Shown here: positions 35,711 through 43,697 of the stretch, in pieces | Numbering within the stretch: the first letter of the stretch is position 1 | How the letters are laid out: each line of letters starts with the position of its first letter | Origin: Pseudomonas sp. PDM04 | GTDB lineage: Bacteria > Pseudomonadota > Gammaproteobacteria > Pseudomonadales > Pseudomonadaceae | NCBI RefSeq assembly: GCF_014851765.1 | Contig: NZ_JACVAI010000004.1 | Coordinates: forward strand, 558,001 to 622,000 | DNA: 64,000 nt | Reading direction: 5' to 3' | Translations under genes and position numbers: made by a program | The notes under the pieces: generated by a model | What the model was told of the DNA's origin: nothing | The model's input: only the letters and a program-made list of their open reading frames with translations | Database searches by the model: none

Positions 35711-35743
35711 CCCCAAAAAAATTATGATGGTATCTTTTTGGGG
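35711..35743. terminator. CCCCAAAAA/TTTTTGGGG hairpin inside the left end
   Basis: Nine-base perfect arms surround a 15-base loop, with T- and A-runs built into the stem. It may insulate the cargo from transcription entering across the transposon end. Confidence 0.45.
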
Positions 35744-36033
35744 CGTGGTAACCGGTGCGAGCGCTCCTGGCTGGGAGCCCCCTACAAATCGTTGGGTTGG
35801 GCATGGATTTCTCTGAGATACATCTTGGAGGGGTTGCTGCTTTTCCGAGCGCAGACGCGCCAACCAGACTGACTGTTTTCCGCTACCAGGCAGGTTTAAA
35901 ACCGTCCAAGGATACGCCTGTATCCTCACTCATGAAGTCGCTCAATCATGCCGGGCCCAGGGCTCGCCATCTTCAGGGCGCCGCAGGACTCAGTGAAATT
36001 CGTGGAGGCGAGTTCCCTGAGGTGACACCGAGT
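35744..36033. other. Gene-free stretch between left end and arsN2
   Basis: The region between the hairpin and the arsN2 stop has open frames on the plus strand, but none has a convincing start, ribosome site or family resemblance. It is probably non-coding or remnant sequence downstream of arsN2. Confidence 0.4.
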
Positions 36034-36483
36034 TCATGTCGCCAGATCCTTCACCATATAGACCGCAGAGGTCGGACAAAGGCTCTTGAACTCCTCCGAA
36101 CTGGAAATTGCCTTTGGGGCTTGAGATCGGTCTCTGTGCTCATATCCCCGAGCCTCGAAGAAGTCGGGTGCTGTTGTGGTCAGCAGATGAAGGCTCTGGG
36201 CTCCGTCAGCTTCCGCTATTCGCTCAAGTGCTCTGAGCAGCAGGGTACCGATCCCTGACTTTCGCTGGGCCGGTACGACAACCAGTGAGCGAATCAGACG
36301 AGTCCGACCAGTTCCTTCAATGCCCCCGTATCCCAGCTCCGTTTCTCCCCGATGAAAGGAATAGAACATTCGGTCGGGCTGCAAAAGGTCTTGGGTCGGC
36401 AAGCCCGCTGCAGTCAGATGCGCAGCCAGGCCTTGGATTTGATCGGTACCAAGCAATCGGACAGAGATATCAGACTGGTTCAT
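36034..36483 (-). CDS. arsN2: Arsenic-resistance GNAT acetyltransferase ArsN2
   Basis: The 149-residue protein is a GNAT-fold acetyltransferase of the ArsN2 group found in arsenic operons. The acetyl-CoA loop VVPAQRKSGIGTLLL lies near residue 70. The group-specific C-terminus is LLTTTAPDFFEARGYEHRD, then SSSEEFKSLCPTSAVYM. Its substrate is not established from sequence. It is divergent from arsR with 177 bp between the starts, so both probably share the ArsR-controlled promoter region. Confidence 0.85.
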   Translation of the reverse strand: MNQSDISVRLLGTDQIQGLAAHLTAAGLPTQDLLQPDRMFYSFHRGETELGYGGIEGTGRTRLIRSLVVVPAQRKSGIGTLLLRALERIAEADGAQSLHLLTTTAPDFFEARGYEHRDRSQAPKAISSSEEFKSLCPTSAVYMVKDLAT

Positions 36484-36593
36484 TGGGGACTCTGGGGATG
36501 GTATCGACGGCCAGTATAGGGCCCAAAGCGAGGGCTTTTTCCAGTTTTATGACGTCCCGTAAGGCGAGGCGAGTGTAAATATCTGCTTTACCG

Positions 36594-36617
36594 TATATTC
36601 GAATTGGCATATATTCG
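36594..36617. promoter_or_regulatory. Candidate ArsR operator
   Basis: Two TATATTCG repeats lie 16 bp apart, between arsN2 and arsR and ~45-65 bp upstream of the arsR start. AT-rich repeated sites in this position are typical ArsR targets and probably overlap the promoter. Confidence 0.5.
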
Positions 36618-36660
36618 GATTTCCAGATATTGGCCGTACACGCATTCCCCAGGAGGTCAC

Positions 36661-37017
36661 ATGCGGGAAACACTGACTCCCCCCATCGTTTTCAAATGCC
36701 TGGCTGATGACACCCGGGCCCGGATGACCCTGCTGATCGCCCGTGAAGGCGAACTCTGTGTCTGCGAACTTACCCACGCGCTGGAGCTGAGCCAGCCGAA
36801 GATCTCCCGGCATCTTGCCCAGTTGCGCGAGGCTGGAATCCTGATGGATCGCCGCAAGGGTCAATGGGTGTACTACCGACTGCACCCCGAACTGCCGCAG
36901 TGGGTGGACGCGATGCTGAAGGGAGTGGTCGATGCCAACCAGGAATGGTTGAGCCCCGATGCATTGCGCCTTGCCGAAATGGGCGAGCGGCCGCAGAGCC
37001 CTGTTGCTTGTGCTTGA
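36661..37017 (+). CDS. arsR: ArsR-family arsenite-responsive repressor
   Basis: The 118-residue repressor has the winged-helix ArsR fold. The metal site GELCVCELTHALELSQPKIS near residue 30 contains the CxC arsenite-sensing cysteines in the alpha-3 helix and runs into the recognition helix (SRHLAQLREAGILMDRRKGQWVYY). The ATG at 36661 has the strong AGGAGG site, so the longer upstream frame is not used. It leads the operon arsR-arsB-arsC-arsH-phosphatase-arsO-arsN1 and is expected to release the promoter when As(III) binds. Confidence 0.93.
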   Translation: MRETLTPPIVFKCLADDTRARMTLLIAREGELCVCELTHALELSQPKISRHLAQLREAGILMDRRKGQWVYYRLHPELPQWVDAMLKGVVDANQEWLSPDALRLAEMGERPQSPVACA

Positions 37018-37046
37018 GAATTCCCTTCGCTGATTGAGTTGTAGTC

Positions 37047-38330
37047 ATGCTGATCGCATTTTTGATTTTCCTGGTGACGATCGTTCTCGTCATCTGGCAG
37101 CCCAAAGGCCTGGGCGTGGGCTGGAGCGCCGCACTGGGGGCCGTCGTGGCGCTGCTGGCGGGCGTCGTGAGCCTGTCCGATATTCCCGTGGTCTGGCAGA
37201 TCGTCTGGAACGCTACCGCCACTTTCATCGCCGTCATCATCATCAGCCTGCTGCTGGATGAGGCGGGGTTCTTCGAGTGGGCGGCATTGCACGTGGCCCG
37301 CTGGGGCAATGGCAGCAGCCGCAAGCTGTTCGCCTTCATCATCCTGCTGGGCGCCGCCGTCTCGGCGCTGTTCGCTAACGACGGTGCGGCACTGATCCTG
37401 ACCCCGATCGTCATCGCCATGCTGCTGGCCCTGCGCTTCTCCCCGGCGGCGACGCTGGCATTCGTCATGGCGGCGGGCTTCATCGCCGATACCGCGAGCT
37501 TGCCGCTGGTGGTGTCCAACCTGGTGAACATCGTTTCCGCCGACTACTTTGGCATTGGCTTCAGCGAATACGCCTCGGTCATGGTGCCGGTGAACCTGGT
37601 CAGCATCGCCGCCACCCTGGGAATGCTGCTGTGGTTCTTCCGCAAGGACCTGCCGCGTACCTATGAACTCGACCAACTGAAGGCTCCCGAAGCCGCTATC
37701 CGCGACAAGGCGACGTTCGTTGCCGGCTGGTGGGTGCTTGCGCTGTTGCTGGTTGGCTTCTTCGCCATCGAGCCGCTGGGCGTTCCGATCAGCGCCATCG
37801 CTGCTGCCTGTGCGCTGATCCTCTACCTGATCGCCGCGCGTGGGCACGTGATTTCAACCCGCAAGGTGCTCAAGGACGCGCCTTGGCAGGTCGTGGTGTT
37901 CTCGCTTGGCATGTACCTTGTGGTGTATGGCCTGCGTAACGCCGGCCTCACCGACTACCTGACGCAGATCCTCAATGTCTTCGCTGGCTACGGAATCTGG
38001 GGCGCATCCCTCGGGACGGGGCTGCTCGCCGCTGGCCTGTCGTCGGTCATGAACAACATGCCCACTGTGTTGGTAGGGGCCTTGTCGATCCATTCCGCCG
38101 AGGCCACCGGCATCGTGCGCGAGGCCATGATCTACGCCAACGTCATCGGCTGTGACCTCGGTCCGAAAATCACCCCCATCGGCAGCCTGGCCACCTTGCT
38201 GTGGCTACACGTGCTGGCCCGCAAGAACATCGTCATCACCTGGGGTTACTACTTCCGCACCGGCATCGTCCTGACGCTGCCGATCCTGCTTGCCACCTTG
38301 GCCGCATTGGCCATCCGCCTGAGCTTTTGA
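37047..38330 (+). CDS. arsB: Arsenite efflux transporter ArsB
   Basis: The 427-residue inner-membrane protein is the ArsB/NhaD-type arsenite exporter. It has about twelve hydrophobic spans, the conserved LFANDGAALILTPIVIAML near residue 108, FIADTASLPLVVSNLVNI near 148 and SSVMNNMPTVLVGALSI near 333. It can work alone on the proton gradient; no arsA ATPase gene is present here. It lies 29 bp after arsR. Confidence 0.93.
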   Translation: MLIAFLIFLVTIVLVIWQPKGLGVGWSAALGAVVALLAGVVSLSDIPVVWQIVWNATATFIAVIIISLLLDEAGFFEWAALHVARWGNGSSRKLFAFIILLGAAVSALFANDGAALILTPIVIAMLLALRFSPAATLAFVMAAGFIADTASLPLVVSNLVNIVSADYFGIGFSEYASVMVPVNLVSIAATLGMLLWFFRKDLPRTYELDQLKAPEAAIRDKATFVAGWWVLALLLVGFFAIEPLGVPISAIAAACALILYLIAARGHVISTRKVLKDAPWQVVVFSLGMYLVVYGLRNAGLTDYLTQILNVFAGYGIWGASLGTGLLAAGLSSVMNNMPTVLVGALSIHSAEATGIVREAMIYANVIGCDLGPKITPIGSLATLLWLHVLARKNIVITWGYYFRTGIVLTLPILLATLAALAIRLSF

Positions 38331-38344
38331 ACCGGAGATACCTG

Positions 38345-38815
38345 ATGAAAGTCTTGTTCATGTGCACCCACAACAGCTGCCGCAGCATCCTGTCCGAGGC
38401 GCTGTTCAATCACCTGGCCCCAGAGGGTATGGAAGCTGTGAGCTCGGGCAGCTTCCCAAGCGGCAAGGTCAATGAGCGGGCACTGAATACCCTGGAAGCC
38501 GCCGGTATCCCCACCGCAGGTCTTTCAAGCAAGGCCTCGGATGCCTTCGAGAGCTCTCCTCCCGACATCGTTGTCACCGTGTGCGACCGCGCTGCCGGCG
38601 AAGCCTGCCCGATCTTCTTCGGTCCATCGCTCAAAGCCCACTGGGGCCTGGCCGACCCTTCGGCGGTCACCGGGAGTGAGGCAGAAATCGAAGAAGCCTT
38701 CCAGACAACACTTGCGAAGATTGATGAGCGCGTGCGCGCCTTCATTGCGCTGCCTTTCTCGCAACTGAGCCAGGACGAACTGAAAGCCGAACTTGCCCGC
38801 ATCGGCGCGCTGTAG
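38345..38815 (+). CDS. arsC: Arsenate reductase ArsC, LMW-phosphatase type
   Basis: The 156-residue enzyme reduces arsenate to arsenite for export by ArsB. The catalytic loop CTHNSCRS (C7-x5-R13) marks the low-molecular-weight tyrosine phosphatase fold, and IVVTVCDRAAGEACPIFFG near residue 80 supplies the further redox cysteines of thioredoxin/mycothiol-type ArsC. SD GGAG precedes the ATG at 38345, 14 bp after arsB. Confidence 0.92.
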   Translation: MKVLFMCTHNSCRSILSEALFNHLAPEGMEAVSSGSFPSGKVNERALNTLEAAGIPTAGLSSKASDAFESSPPDIVVTVCDRAAGEACPIFFGPSLKAHWGLADPSAVTGSEAEIEEAFQTTLAKIDERVRAFIALPFSQLSQDELKAELARIGAL

Positions 38816-38838
38816 GCCCTGGATCAATGGAGACCGAA

Positions 38839-39552
38839 ATGAACGACCACCTGCCCAATGTCCAACCAGAACTTATTGATCTGCCGTCGCTGGAGCGGCT
38901 GGCGCCGAAGGATCCTTCCACACACAAACCGCGCATCCTGCTGCTGTACGGATCGACCCGCGAACGCTCATTCAGCCGCTTGATGGTCCAGGAGGCTGCG
39001 CGCCTGCTGGAAGAGTTCGGCGCCGAAACCCGAATCTTTGATCCTTCCGGCCTACCGCTGCCGGATGACGCTCCGGACTCTCACGAGAAGGTGCTGGAAC
39101 TCCGCGAGCTGATGCAATGGTCCGAGGGCCAGGTGTGGTGCTCGCCCGAGCGTCACGGCTCAATGAGTGCTGTCTTCAAGGCGCAGATCGATTGGGTACC
39201 GCTGGCCATGGGCGCGGTTCGCCCAACCCAGGGCAAGACCCTCGCGGTGATGCAGGTATGTGGAGGCTCGCAGTCCTTTAACGTGGTGAACCAACTGCGC
39301 GTGCTTGGCCGCTGGATGCGTATGTTTACCATCCCGAACCAGTCGTCGGTGCCGAAAGCCTTCCTGGAGTTCGATGAAGCCGGGCGCATGAAGCCGTCTT
39401 CTTTCTACGATCGACTGGTCGACGTGATGGAGGAACTGACCAAGTTCACGCTCCTGCTGCGTGATCGCCAGGATTATTTGGTAGACCGCTACTCCGAGCG
39501 CAAAGAGTCGGCGGAAGAACTATCCAAGCGAGTCAATATTCGGTCTATCTGA
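38839..39552 (+). CDS. arsH: Organoarsenical oxidase ArsH
   Basis: The 237-residue flavoprotein is an NADPH-dependent FMN oxidoreductase that oxidises trivalent organoarsenicals. The phosphate-binding FMN loop is LLYGSTRERSFSRLMVQEAA near residue 38, followed by CSPERHGSMSAVFKAQIDW near 110 and QSSVPKAFLEFDEAGRM near 180. An in-frame ATG at 38827 exists, but the one at 38839 has GGAG upstream. It is in the ars operon. Confidence 0.92.
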   Translation: MNDHLPNVQPELIDLPSLERLAPKDPSTHKPRILLLYGSTRERSFSRLMVQEAARLLEEFGAETRIFDPSGLPLPDDAPDSHEKVLELRELMQWSEGQVWCSPERHGSMSAVFKAQIDWVPLAMGAVRPTQGKTLAVMQVCGGSQSFNVVNQLRVLGRWMRMFTIPNQSSVPKAFLEFDEAGRMKPSSFYDRLVDVMEELTKFTLLLRDRQDYLVDRYSERKESAEELSKRVNIRSI

Positions 39553-39562
39553 GGTCATGAGC

Positions 39563-40060
39563 ATGTCGCATCCTTACTCATTGAAATCGTTGCCCCATGC
39601 TCCGGGTGTGCTGATTTTTACGCCTTGTCCGGGCACCCAGACCAGCGGTCTCGCTGAAAGCCTGGATACGCTCAAGAAGGCCGGTGCCGTGGCGCTGGTT
39701 ACGCTGATGTCGGACGCAGAGCTTCAGGAAAACGGAGTTGCCCAGCTTGGCGTCGCGGCCAAGCAGCATGGGTTGGAGTGGTACCAACTGCCGATCAAGG
39801 ATGATCATGCTCCGGATAAAAACTTCGAGGTCGGGCTGGGAGAGATCCGCCACCAGTTGAACGCTTTGCTCGCATCCAACAAGGCCCTGGCCATCCACTG
39901 CAAGGGCGGCTCCGGCCGCACCGGGCTGTTCGCTGCCCGTCTGCTGATCGAGTCCGGAATGCCGCGCCGCGAGGCGATTGCATGGGTGCAGGATCTTCGC
40001 CCACGGGCGATTCAGAAGCCTGCGCACATCAACTACATCAACCAGTTCGGCGAAGGCTGA
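39563..40060 (+). CDS. Dual-specificity/tyrosine phosphatase-like protein of the ars operon
   Basis: The ~165-residue cytosolic protein is a cysteine-phosphatase fold with the P-loop HCKGGSGRTGLFAARLLIES near residue 114 (C-x5-R) and a DxH-type aspartate in PIKDDHAPD near 80. Two ATGs (39557, 39563) are possible; spacing to GAGG favours the second. It lies between arsH and arsO with gaps of 10 and 25 bp. Such phosphatases recur in arsenic islands, possibly acting on arsenate esters or on a regulatory phosphoprotein, but no role is established from sequence. Confidence 0.8.
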   Translation: MSHPYSLKSLPHAPGVLIFTPCPGTQTSGLAESLDTLKKAGAVALVTLMSDAELQENGVAQLGVAAKQHGLEWYQLPIKDDHAPDKNFEVGLGEIRHQLNALLASNKALAIHCKGGSGRTGLFAARLLIESGMPRREAIAWVQDLRPRAIQKPAHINYINQFGEG

Positions 40061-40085
40061 GCGCTCCAGCCAGACAGGAGAAACC

Positions 40086-41168
40086 ATGGCCACCGAAGGC
40101 GAGCTACTCGATGTCATCGTGATTGGCGGCGGGCAGTCCGCGCTGACGGTGGCCTATTTTCTCAAGCGGGCCAAGCTCTCGTTCCTGCTGCTTGACGCTG
40201 AAGAGGCTGCGGGCGGGGCGTGGCGCCATGGCTGGCACTCGCTGACGCTGTTCTCGCCCTCCGCTTGGAGCTCCATCGCGGGCTGGCCGATGCCGCCAGT
40301 CACCGAAGGTAATCCTGATAGGGATCACGTGGTCAGCTACCTGGAGCAGTACGAGGCGCGCTACGGGTTTCCTATCGTTCGCCCCGTCAGCATCACGGCG
40401 GTGGAGCGGACCGCACGTGGTCTTCGTGTGCGCTCGAAGGACCGCAACTGGGAAGCCCGTGCCGTCATCAGCGCAACGGGGACCTGGAGCAAGCCCAATG
40501 TTCCGGCCTATCCGGGGATAGAGCTGTTCCAGGGGCAGCAGATTCACTCCGCCCAGTACCAGTTACCAGAGGCTTTCCAAGGAAAACGCGTGCTGGTCGT
40601 TGGTGGTGGCAACTCGGGGGCGCAAATCTACGCGGAGCTGTCCGAGATCGCCGACGCAACGTGGGTAACCACGAAGGAACCGGCGTTTCTGCCTGATGAC
40701 GTGGATGGCCGGGTGCTGTTCGAACGGGCTACCGAGCGCCTCAAGGCTCAACAGGAGGGCCGTGTTATCGACGCACAGGTCGGTGGGCTTGGTGATATCG
40801 TCATGGTGCCCTCAGTAGTCCGGGCTCGCGAGCGCGGGGCCCTTCGTGCTGTAAGGCCTTTCACCTCATTTACGTCGGATGGGGTCGTCTGGCCCAACGG
40901 TGAGAAAACCCAGGTCGATGTGGTGGTCTGGTGTACTGGATTCCGGCCGGCACTGGATCACCTTAAGGCACTGGACGTGCTGGATGACTACGGAAGGGTC
41001 GAGGTTGATGGGGGGCGTTCTATTCGCGAGCCGCGCCTCTGGCTGGTCGGATATGGCGACTGGACCGGCTTGGCCTCGGCGACGTTGATTGGCGTCACCC
41101 GTACCGCGCGCAGCACAGTTAACGAAGTAGTCGAACACCTGAACAGCTTGGAGCAGTCGGATGCATAG
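40086..41168 (+). CDS. arsO: ArsO-type flavin monooxygenase
   Basis: The 360-residue FAD/NAD(P)H-dependent oxidoreductase has the FAD motif VIGGGQSALTVAYFLKRAKL near residue 12, the NADPH motif VLVVGGGNSGAQIYAELSEI near 163 and the C-terminal ATG-like WCTGFRPALDHL near 280. This matches the ArsO family of arsenic-operon monooxygenases. SD AGGAG lies upstream of the ATG at 40086. It overlaps arsN1 by eight bases. Confidence 0.85.
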   Translation: MATEGELLDVIVIGGGQSALTVAYFLKRAKLSFLLLDAEEAAGGAWRHGWHSLTLFSPSAWSSIAGWPMPPVTEGNPDRDHVVSYLEQYEARYGFPIVRPVSITAVERTARGLRVRSKDRNWEARAVISATGTWSKPNVPAYPGIELFQGQQIHSAQYQLPEAFQGKRVLVVGGGNSGAQIYAELSEIADATWVTTKEPAFLPDDVDGRVLFERATERLKAQQEGRVIDAQVGGLGDIVMVPSVVRARERGALRAVRPFTSFTSDGVVWPNGEKTQVDVVVWCTGFRPALDHLKALDVLDDYGRVEVDGGRSIREPRLWLVGYGDWTGLASATLIGVTRTARSTVNEVVEHLNSLEQSDA

Positions 41169-41703
41169 CGGAATCGAAATTCGTGTCGCCAGACCAGAGG
41201 ATGCAGAAGAGATCCAGATCATCTACGCGCCCATCGTACTCAACACGGCCATCTCATTCGAAGAGGCAGTGCCGAGCGTGGAGCAAATGTGTGAGCGTAT
41301 CTCCACGACGCTGCAAACCTATCCGTATCTGGTGGCTGTGCGAGAAGGACGGGTAGTCGGCTATGCCTACGCCAGTCAGCACCGGGCGCGTGCGGCGTAC
41401 CGGTGGGCGGTGGATGTGACGGTGTATGTCGCCGAGGGGCAGCGCCGCAGCGGAATTGCTCGGCAGCTCTATGACGTGCTGCTGCCGGTTCTGAAGCGTC
41501 TGGGATATCGCTCGGCGTATGCCGGTATCGCCTTGCCGAATGAAGGCAGTGTCGGGCTGCACGAACGACTCGGTTTTCAGCACATCGGTACGTTTCCGCA
41601 GGTCGGATTCAAGCTCGATGCTTGGCATGATGTGGGGTATTGGCGGTTTGAGTTCGGTGACGACGGCCTTCGACCCGAGGCTCCAATGAGCTTCGTATCC
41701 TAA
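41161..41703 (+). CDS. arsN1: Arsinothricin/phosphinothricin N-acetyltransferase ArsN1
   Basis: The 180-residue GNAT enzyme belongs to the phosphinothricin-acetyltransferase branch. Family segments are IEIRVARPEDAEEIQIIY, VVGYAYASQHRARAAYRWAVDVTVYV near residue 62, GQRRSGIARQLYDVLLPVL near 100 and GLHERLGFQHIGTFPQVGFK near 140. ArsN1 acetylates the amino group of arsinothricin, an organoarsenical antibiotic. It is the last gene of the ars operon. With ArsH it extends protection from inorganic to organic arsenicals. Confidence 0.88.
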   Translation: MHSGIEIRVARPEDAEEIQIIYAPIVLNTAISFEEAVPSVEQMCERISTTLQTYPYLVAVREGRVVGYAYASQHRARAAYRWAVDVTVYVAEGQRRSGIARQLYDVLLPVLKRLGYRSAYAGIALPNEGSVGLHERLGFQHIGTFPQVGFKLDAWHDVGYWRFEFGDDGLRPEAPMSFVS

Positions 41704-41793
41704 ACCCGAATGCCACGCTAGAGCGTCCCAGCCCGCGCCGTTGCTGGCTGCGACAGCACTAATCCTCCAACACATGTGAGTAAACCTGAATCG

Positions 41794-41825
41794 TCCCAGT
41801 TTTGTAGACACCTCCAAACCTAATA
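41794..41825. other. Possible insertion-sequence end remnant
   Basis: GAATCGTCCCAGTTTTGTAG followed by ACACC resembles terminal inverted repeats of IS3-family elements, but no transposase frame or second copy is nearby. It would be a scar between the arsenic and copper cargo modules. Confidence 0.25.
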
Positions 41826-41869
41826 ATGATGCCCAAAGATTGGTGAAATGGTGCTTGCACTACAGGGGG

Positions 41870-42697
41870 CTAGTTGAAAAGGGCCAAGAAACGGCTGAAA
41901 TTGACAGCGGCAATGGCAAGGCCGCTCAGTACGATAACTGTCGTGTAGATCGGGTGGTCTTTGACGATTTCAATTAACACAACAGGATGCACCCCGTTCC
42001 GCTCGTACCATTTGGATTTTGTCTTCAAGGACTTTTCATGTGTACGCTCGAAGAAGTTCGCAAACATATCGAGCTTCCTTAGGGTCGATTGATGCATTTT
42101 TATGTACTCAGCGTTCACAAAGGCGGCAGCCTCATCAGCGCCGGGCAGTGCGTCTTGGTCGCTGGCATTATTGAGTTCAGCCAATGCCATGATCCTGCCT
42201 TTCCTTCCCCTACTATCGGCATGCGGGGCATAGTTTCTTCCATATAACGCAACCAGCTCACGCGCAAGGTCAACCTTCTTGTCATCCGGCAGCTCTACGG
42301 GTTTGCCCCCGAGCACCCGAAAGCGATGCTCAAGCGCAAAGAACCCGAAATTTTCGTCTCGCATGTTCCAATGCAGGAACCGACAATCCTTGTGCTTATC
42401 AAGCCATTGGAAAAAACCTTTCAGCATCGACTTTTCGAATTTATTGAGCTCTGCTTGCATGCTGGAGAGCTGTTTGCTGAGCTCTGCTTCTTTATGGATG
42501 GACCACGATTTGGTTTGGCCGGTTTTTAGGTTCCGTGTGGCGATGGATGTCACACGTTTCGACTCCCCCGTATCATTTTCATAAAACGATTCGCAGGAGT
42601 AGTGAATTACGTAAACTCGGTTCGCGTCCAGGTAGAGGTCTTCGATTAACGCTCTGCTCCTTTTGCGATCCTTTACCCGATCTAGCTCTGCTCCCAC
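41870..42697 (-). CDS. Unrecognised C-terminally membrane-anchored protein
   Basis: The product has ~275 residues from the GTG at 42697, which has GAGGGGAAAGGT just upstream; the frame extends to a TTG at 42751. The N-terminal half alternates strands and helices (NRVYVIHYSCESFYENDTGE, then DCRFLHWNMRDENFGFFALE and KKVDLARELVALYG). The layout is suggestive of an RNase H/DEDD-exonuclease-like fold without clearly conserved catalytic acids. A charged helical stretch leads to one C-terminal membrane span (TVIVLSGLAIAAVNFSRF). It lies alone between the arsenic and copper modules, where transposons often place defence genes. The function is unknown. Confidence 0.6.
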   Translation of the reverse strand: MGAELDRVKDRKRSRALIEDLYLDANRVYVIHYSCESFYENDTGESKRVTSIATRNLKTGQTKSWSIHKEAELSKQLSSMQAELNKFEKSMLKGFFQWLDKHKDCRFLHWNMRDENFGFFALEHRFRVLGGKPVELPDDKKVDLARELVALYGRNYAPHADSRGRKGRIMALAELNNASDQDALPGADEAAAFVNAEYIKMHQSTLRKLDMFANFFERTHEKSLKTKSKWYERNGVHPVVLIEIVKDHPIYTTVIVLSGLAIAAVNFSRFLALFN

Positions 42698-43210
42698 ACC
42701 TTTCCCCTCAACCCAATGCACTGTAGGCGAAGCTGGTGATTTTGCCCTCAAATGTGGGTACCCGCTAGATTCACCCCTAGCTTTGCCTTTGACTCTTCCT
42801 GAGGGTATACCGCTTGGGGATAATCAGCCGGCTTTGTCTTGGTGGATTGCCCTACAAATCGACGTGGCCTTCACCAAGCCGCTCCCAATGCCGGCCGTCA
42901 GAACGTAGGACCATTCGCTTCCGCCGAAGCGGGCTGGTGGGCGTGAGCCAACAGGCGTATCCTACAAGTGCTTGCTCCGAGACTTGTTGGCCTACAGCCT
43001 CCCCTTGGAGACATCTGATAGCCCGCCGCTGAGGCGGGCTTCTTTGCTATCGGGTCGCAGCGCCTTTGGTTTGCTAGCTTCCCAAGCTAGGCTCTGCCAG
43101 GGCGCATGCCCATCAGCGGTCTACCCGCCTCCCTAAGCACGACGATTATCGACGTACCCAAATCCTTAATCAGGCGCATGGAAAGCAGGCGGAGGTTTGG
43201 CGAAATTCGC
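42698..43210. other. Gene-free stretch with several strong hairpins
   Basis: No convincing coding frame lies here. The sequence holds CGCTTC-CGCC-GAAGCG (42916-42931), nested complementary segments leading to a terminator (42929-43047), and CTAGCTT-CCC-AAGCTAG (43074-43090). The density of perfect short palindromes suggests a structured transcript or recombination-related remnant. Confidence 0.5.
42916..43047 (+). ncRNA. Candidate structured RNA with mutually exclusive stems
   Basis: GCGGGCT (42929-42935) can pair with AGCCCGC (43020-43026), enclosing an inner pair GCCAACA (42947-42953) / TGTTGGC (42985-42991). The 3' arm of the outer stem is also the 5' arm of a terminator, AGCCCGCC-GCTGA-GGCGGGCT (43020-43040), followed by TCTTTG. 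The two folds exclude each other, as in attenuators. No plus-strand gene follows, so a free-standing small RNA is as likely. No known riboswitch motif was recognised. Confidence 0.35.
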
Positions 43211-43537
43211 TTACGCAGCCATTGCTTCGCAGGATTCTGCGCAGGTCATGCAGGCCTGGGCGCATTGCTGACAGTGGTCTGCCTTATGCTTACCGCACTC
43301 CTCCCCGCAGGCCCGGCAAATTTTGGCGCATAGGGCACAAAGCTCTTTGGCCAGCATGCTTTCTCGTGCCATCAAGGTAGCCGCAAGGTTGCACATATCT
43401 GCGCAATCTCTGTCCAGCTTGATGCAGTCAGCCATCATTTTTACATCTTGTTCTTGTAGGCAGGCTGACGCACAGCCTTCACAGGCCAGCGCACAGCGCA
43501 GGCATTCCGAGATGCATTCTTCAAAGCGACTGTTCAT
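43211..43537 (-). CDS. Four-helix-bundle copper storage protein (Csp-like)
   Basis: The 108-residue protein has 19 cysteines, most in CxxxC/CxxC spacing along predicted helices (ECISECLRCALACEGCASAC, ELCALCAKICRACGEECG). This is the pattern of the Csp copper-storage family (DUF326), which holds many Cu(I) ions inside a four-helix bundle. No signal peptide is present, so it is the cytosolic (Csp3-like) type. The ATG at 43537 is spaced better from GGAG than the one at 43543. A CopR-type box lies ~90 bp upstream (43628-43643), so copper induction is expected. Confidence 0.88.
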   Translation of the reverse strand: MNSRFEECISECLRCALACEGCASACLQEQDVKMMADCIKLDRDCADMCNLAATLMARESMLAKELCALCAKICRACGEECGKHKADHCQQCAQACMTCAESCEAMAA

Positions 43538-43627
43538 GGTCATATCTCCGGTATCGGGTCGATTTGATGCCAGTGCACCGTCTCATGACGGTATGTAGCG
43601 TTCGACCTGACGGGGTCCTGAAGATTG

Positions 43628-43643
43628 ATTACATTTCTGTAAG
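43628..43643. promoter_or_regulatory. CopR-type box upstream of csp
   Basis: ATTACATTTCTGTAAG is an imperfect palindrome identical to the box upstream of copA (52837-52852, opposite strand), with shared flanks TG and CT. It is the likely CopR binding site. Confidence 0.75.
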
Positions 43644-43697
43644 CTTGTCCGAATCCTCTCGGTGTGAAGGCGTGCCCGATCATTTAAGGCTGGAACA

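Noticed and set aside
35755..36258. Plus-strand frame of 167 codons before arsR
   Set aside because: Partly antisense to arsN2, with no start signal or family match.
42940..43040. Integron attC-like site
   Set aside because: Nested inverted repeats are present, but the core sites do not match RYYYAAC/GTTRRRY and no integrase is nearby.
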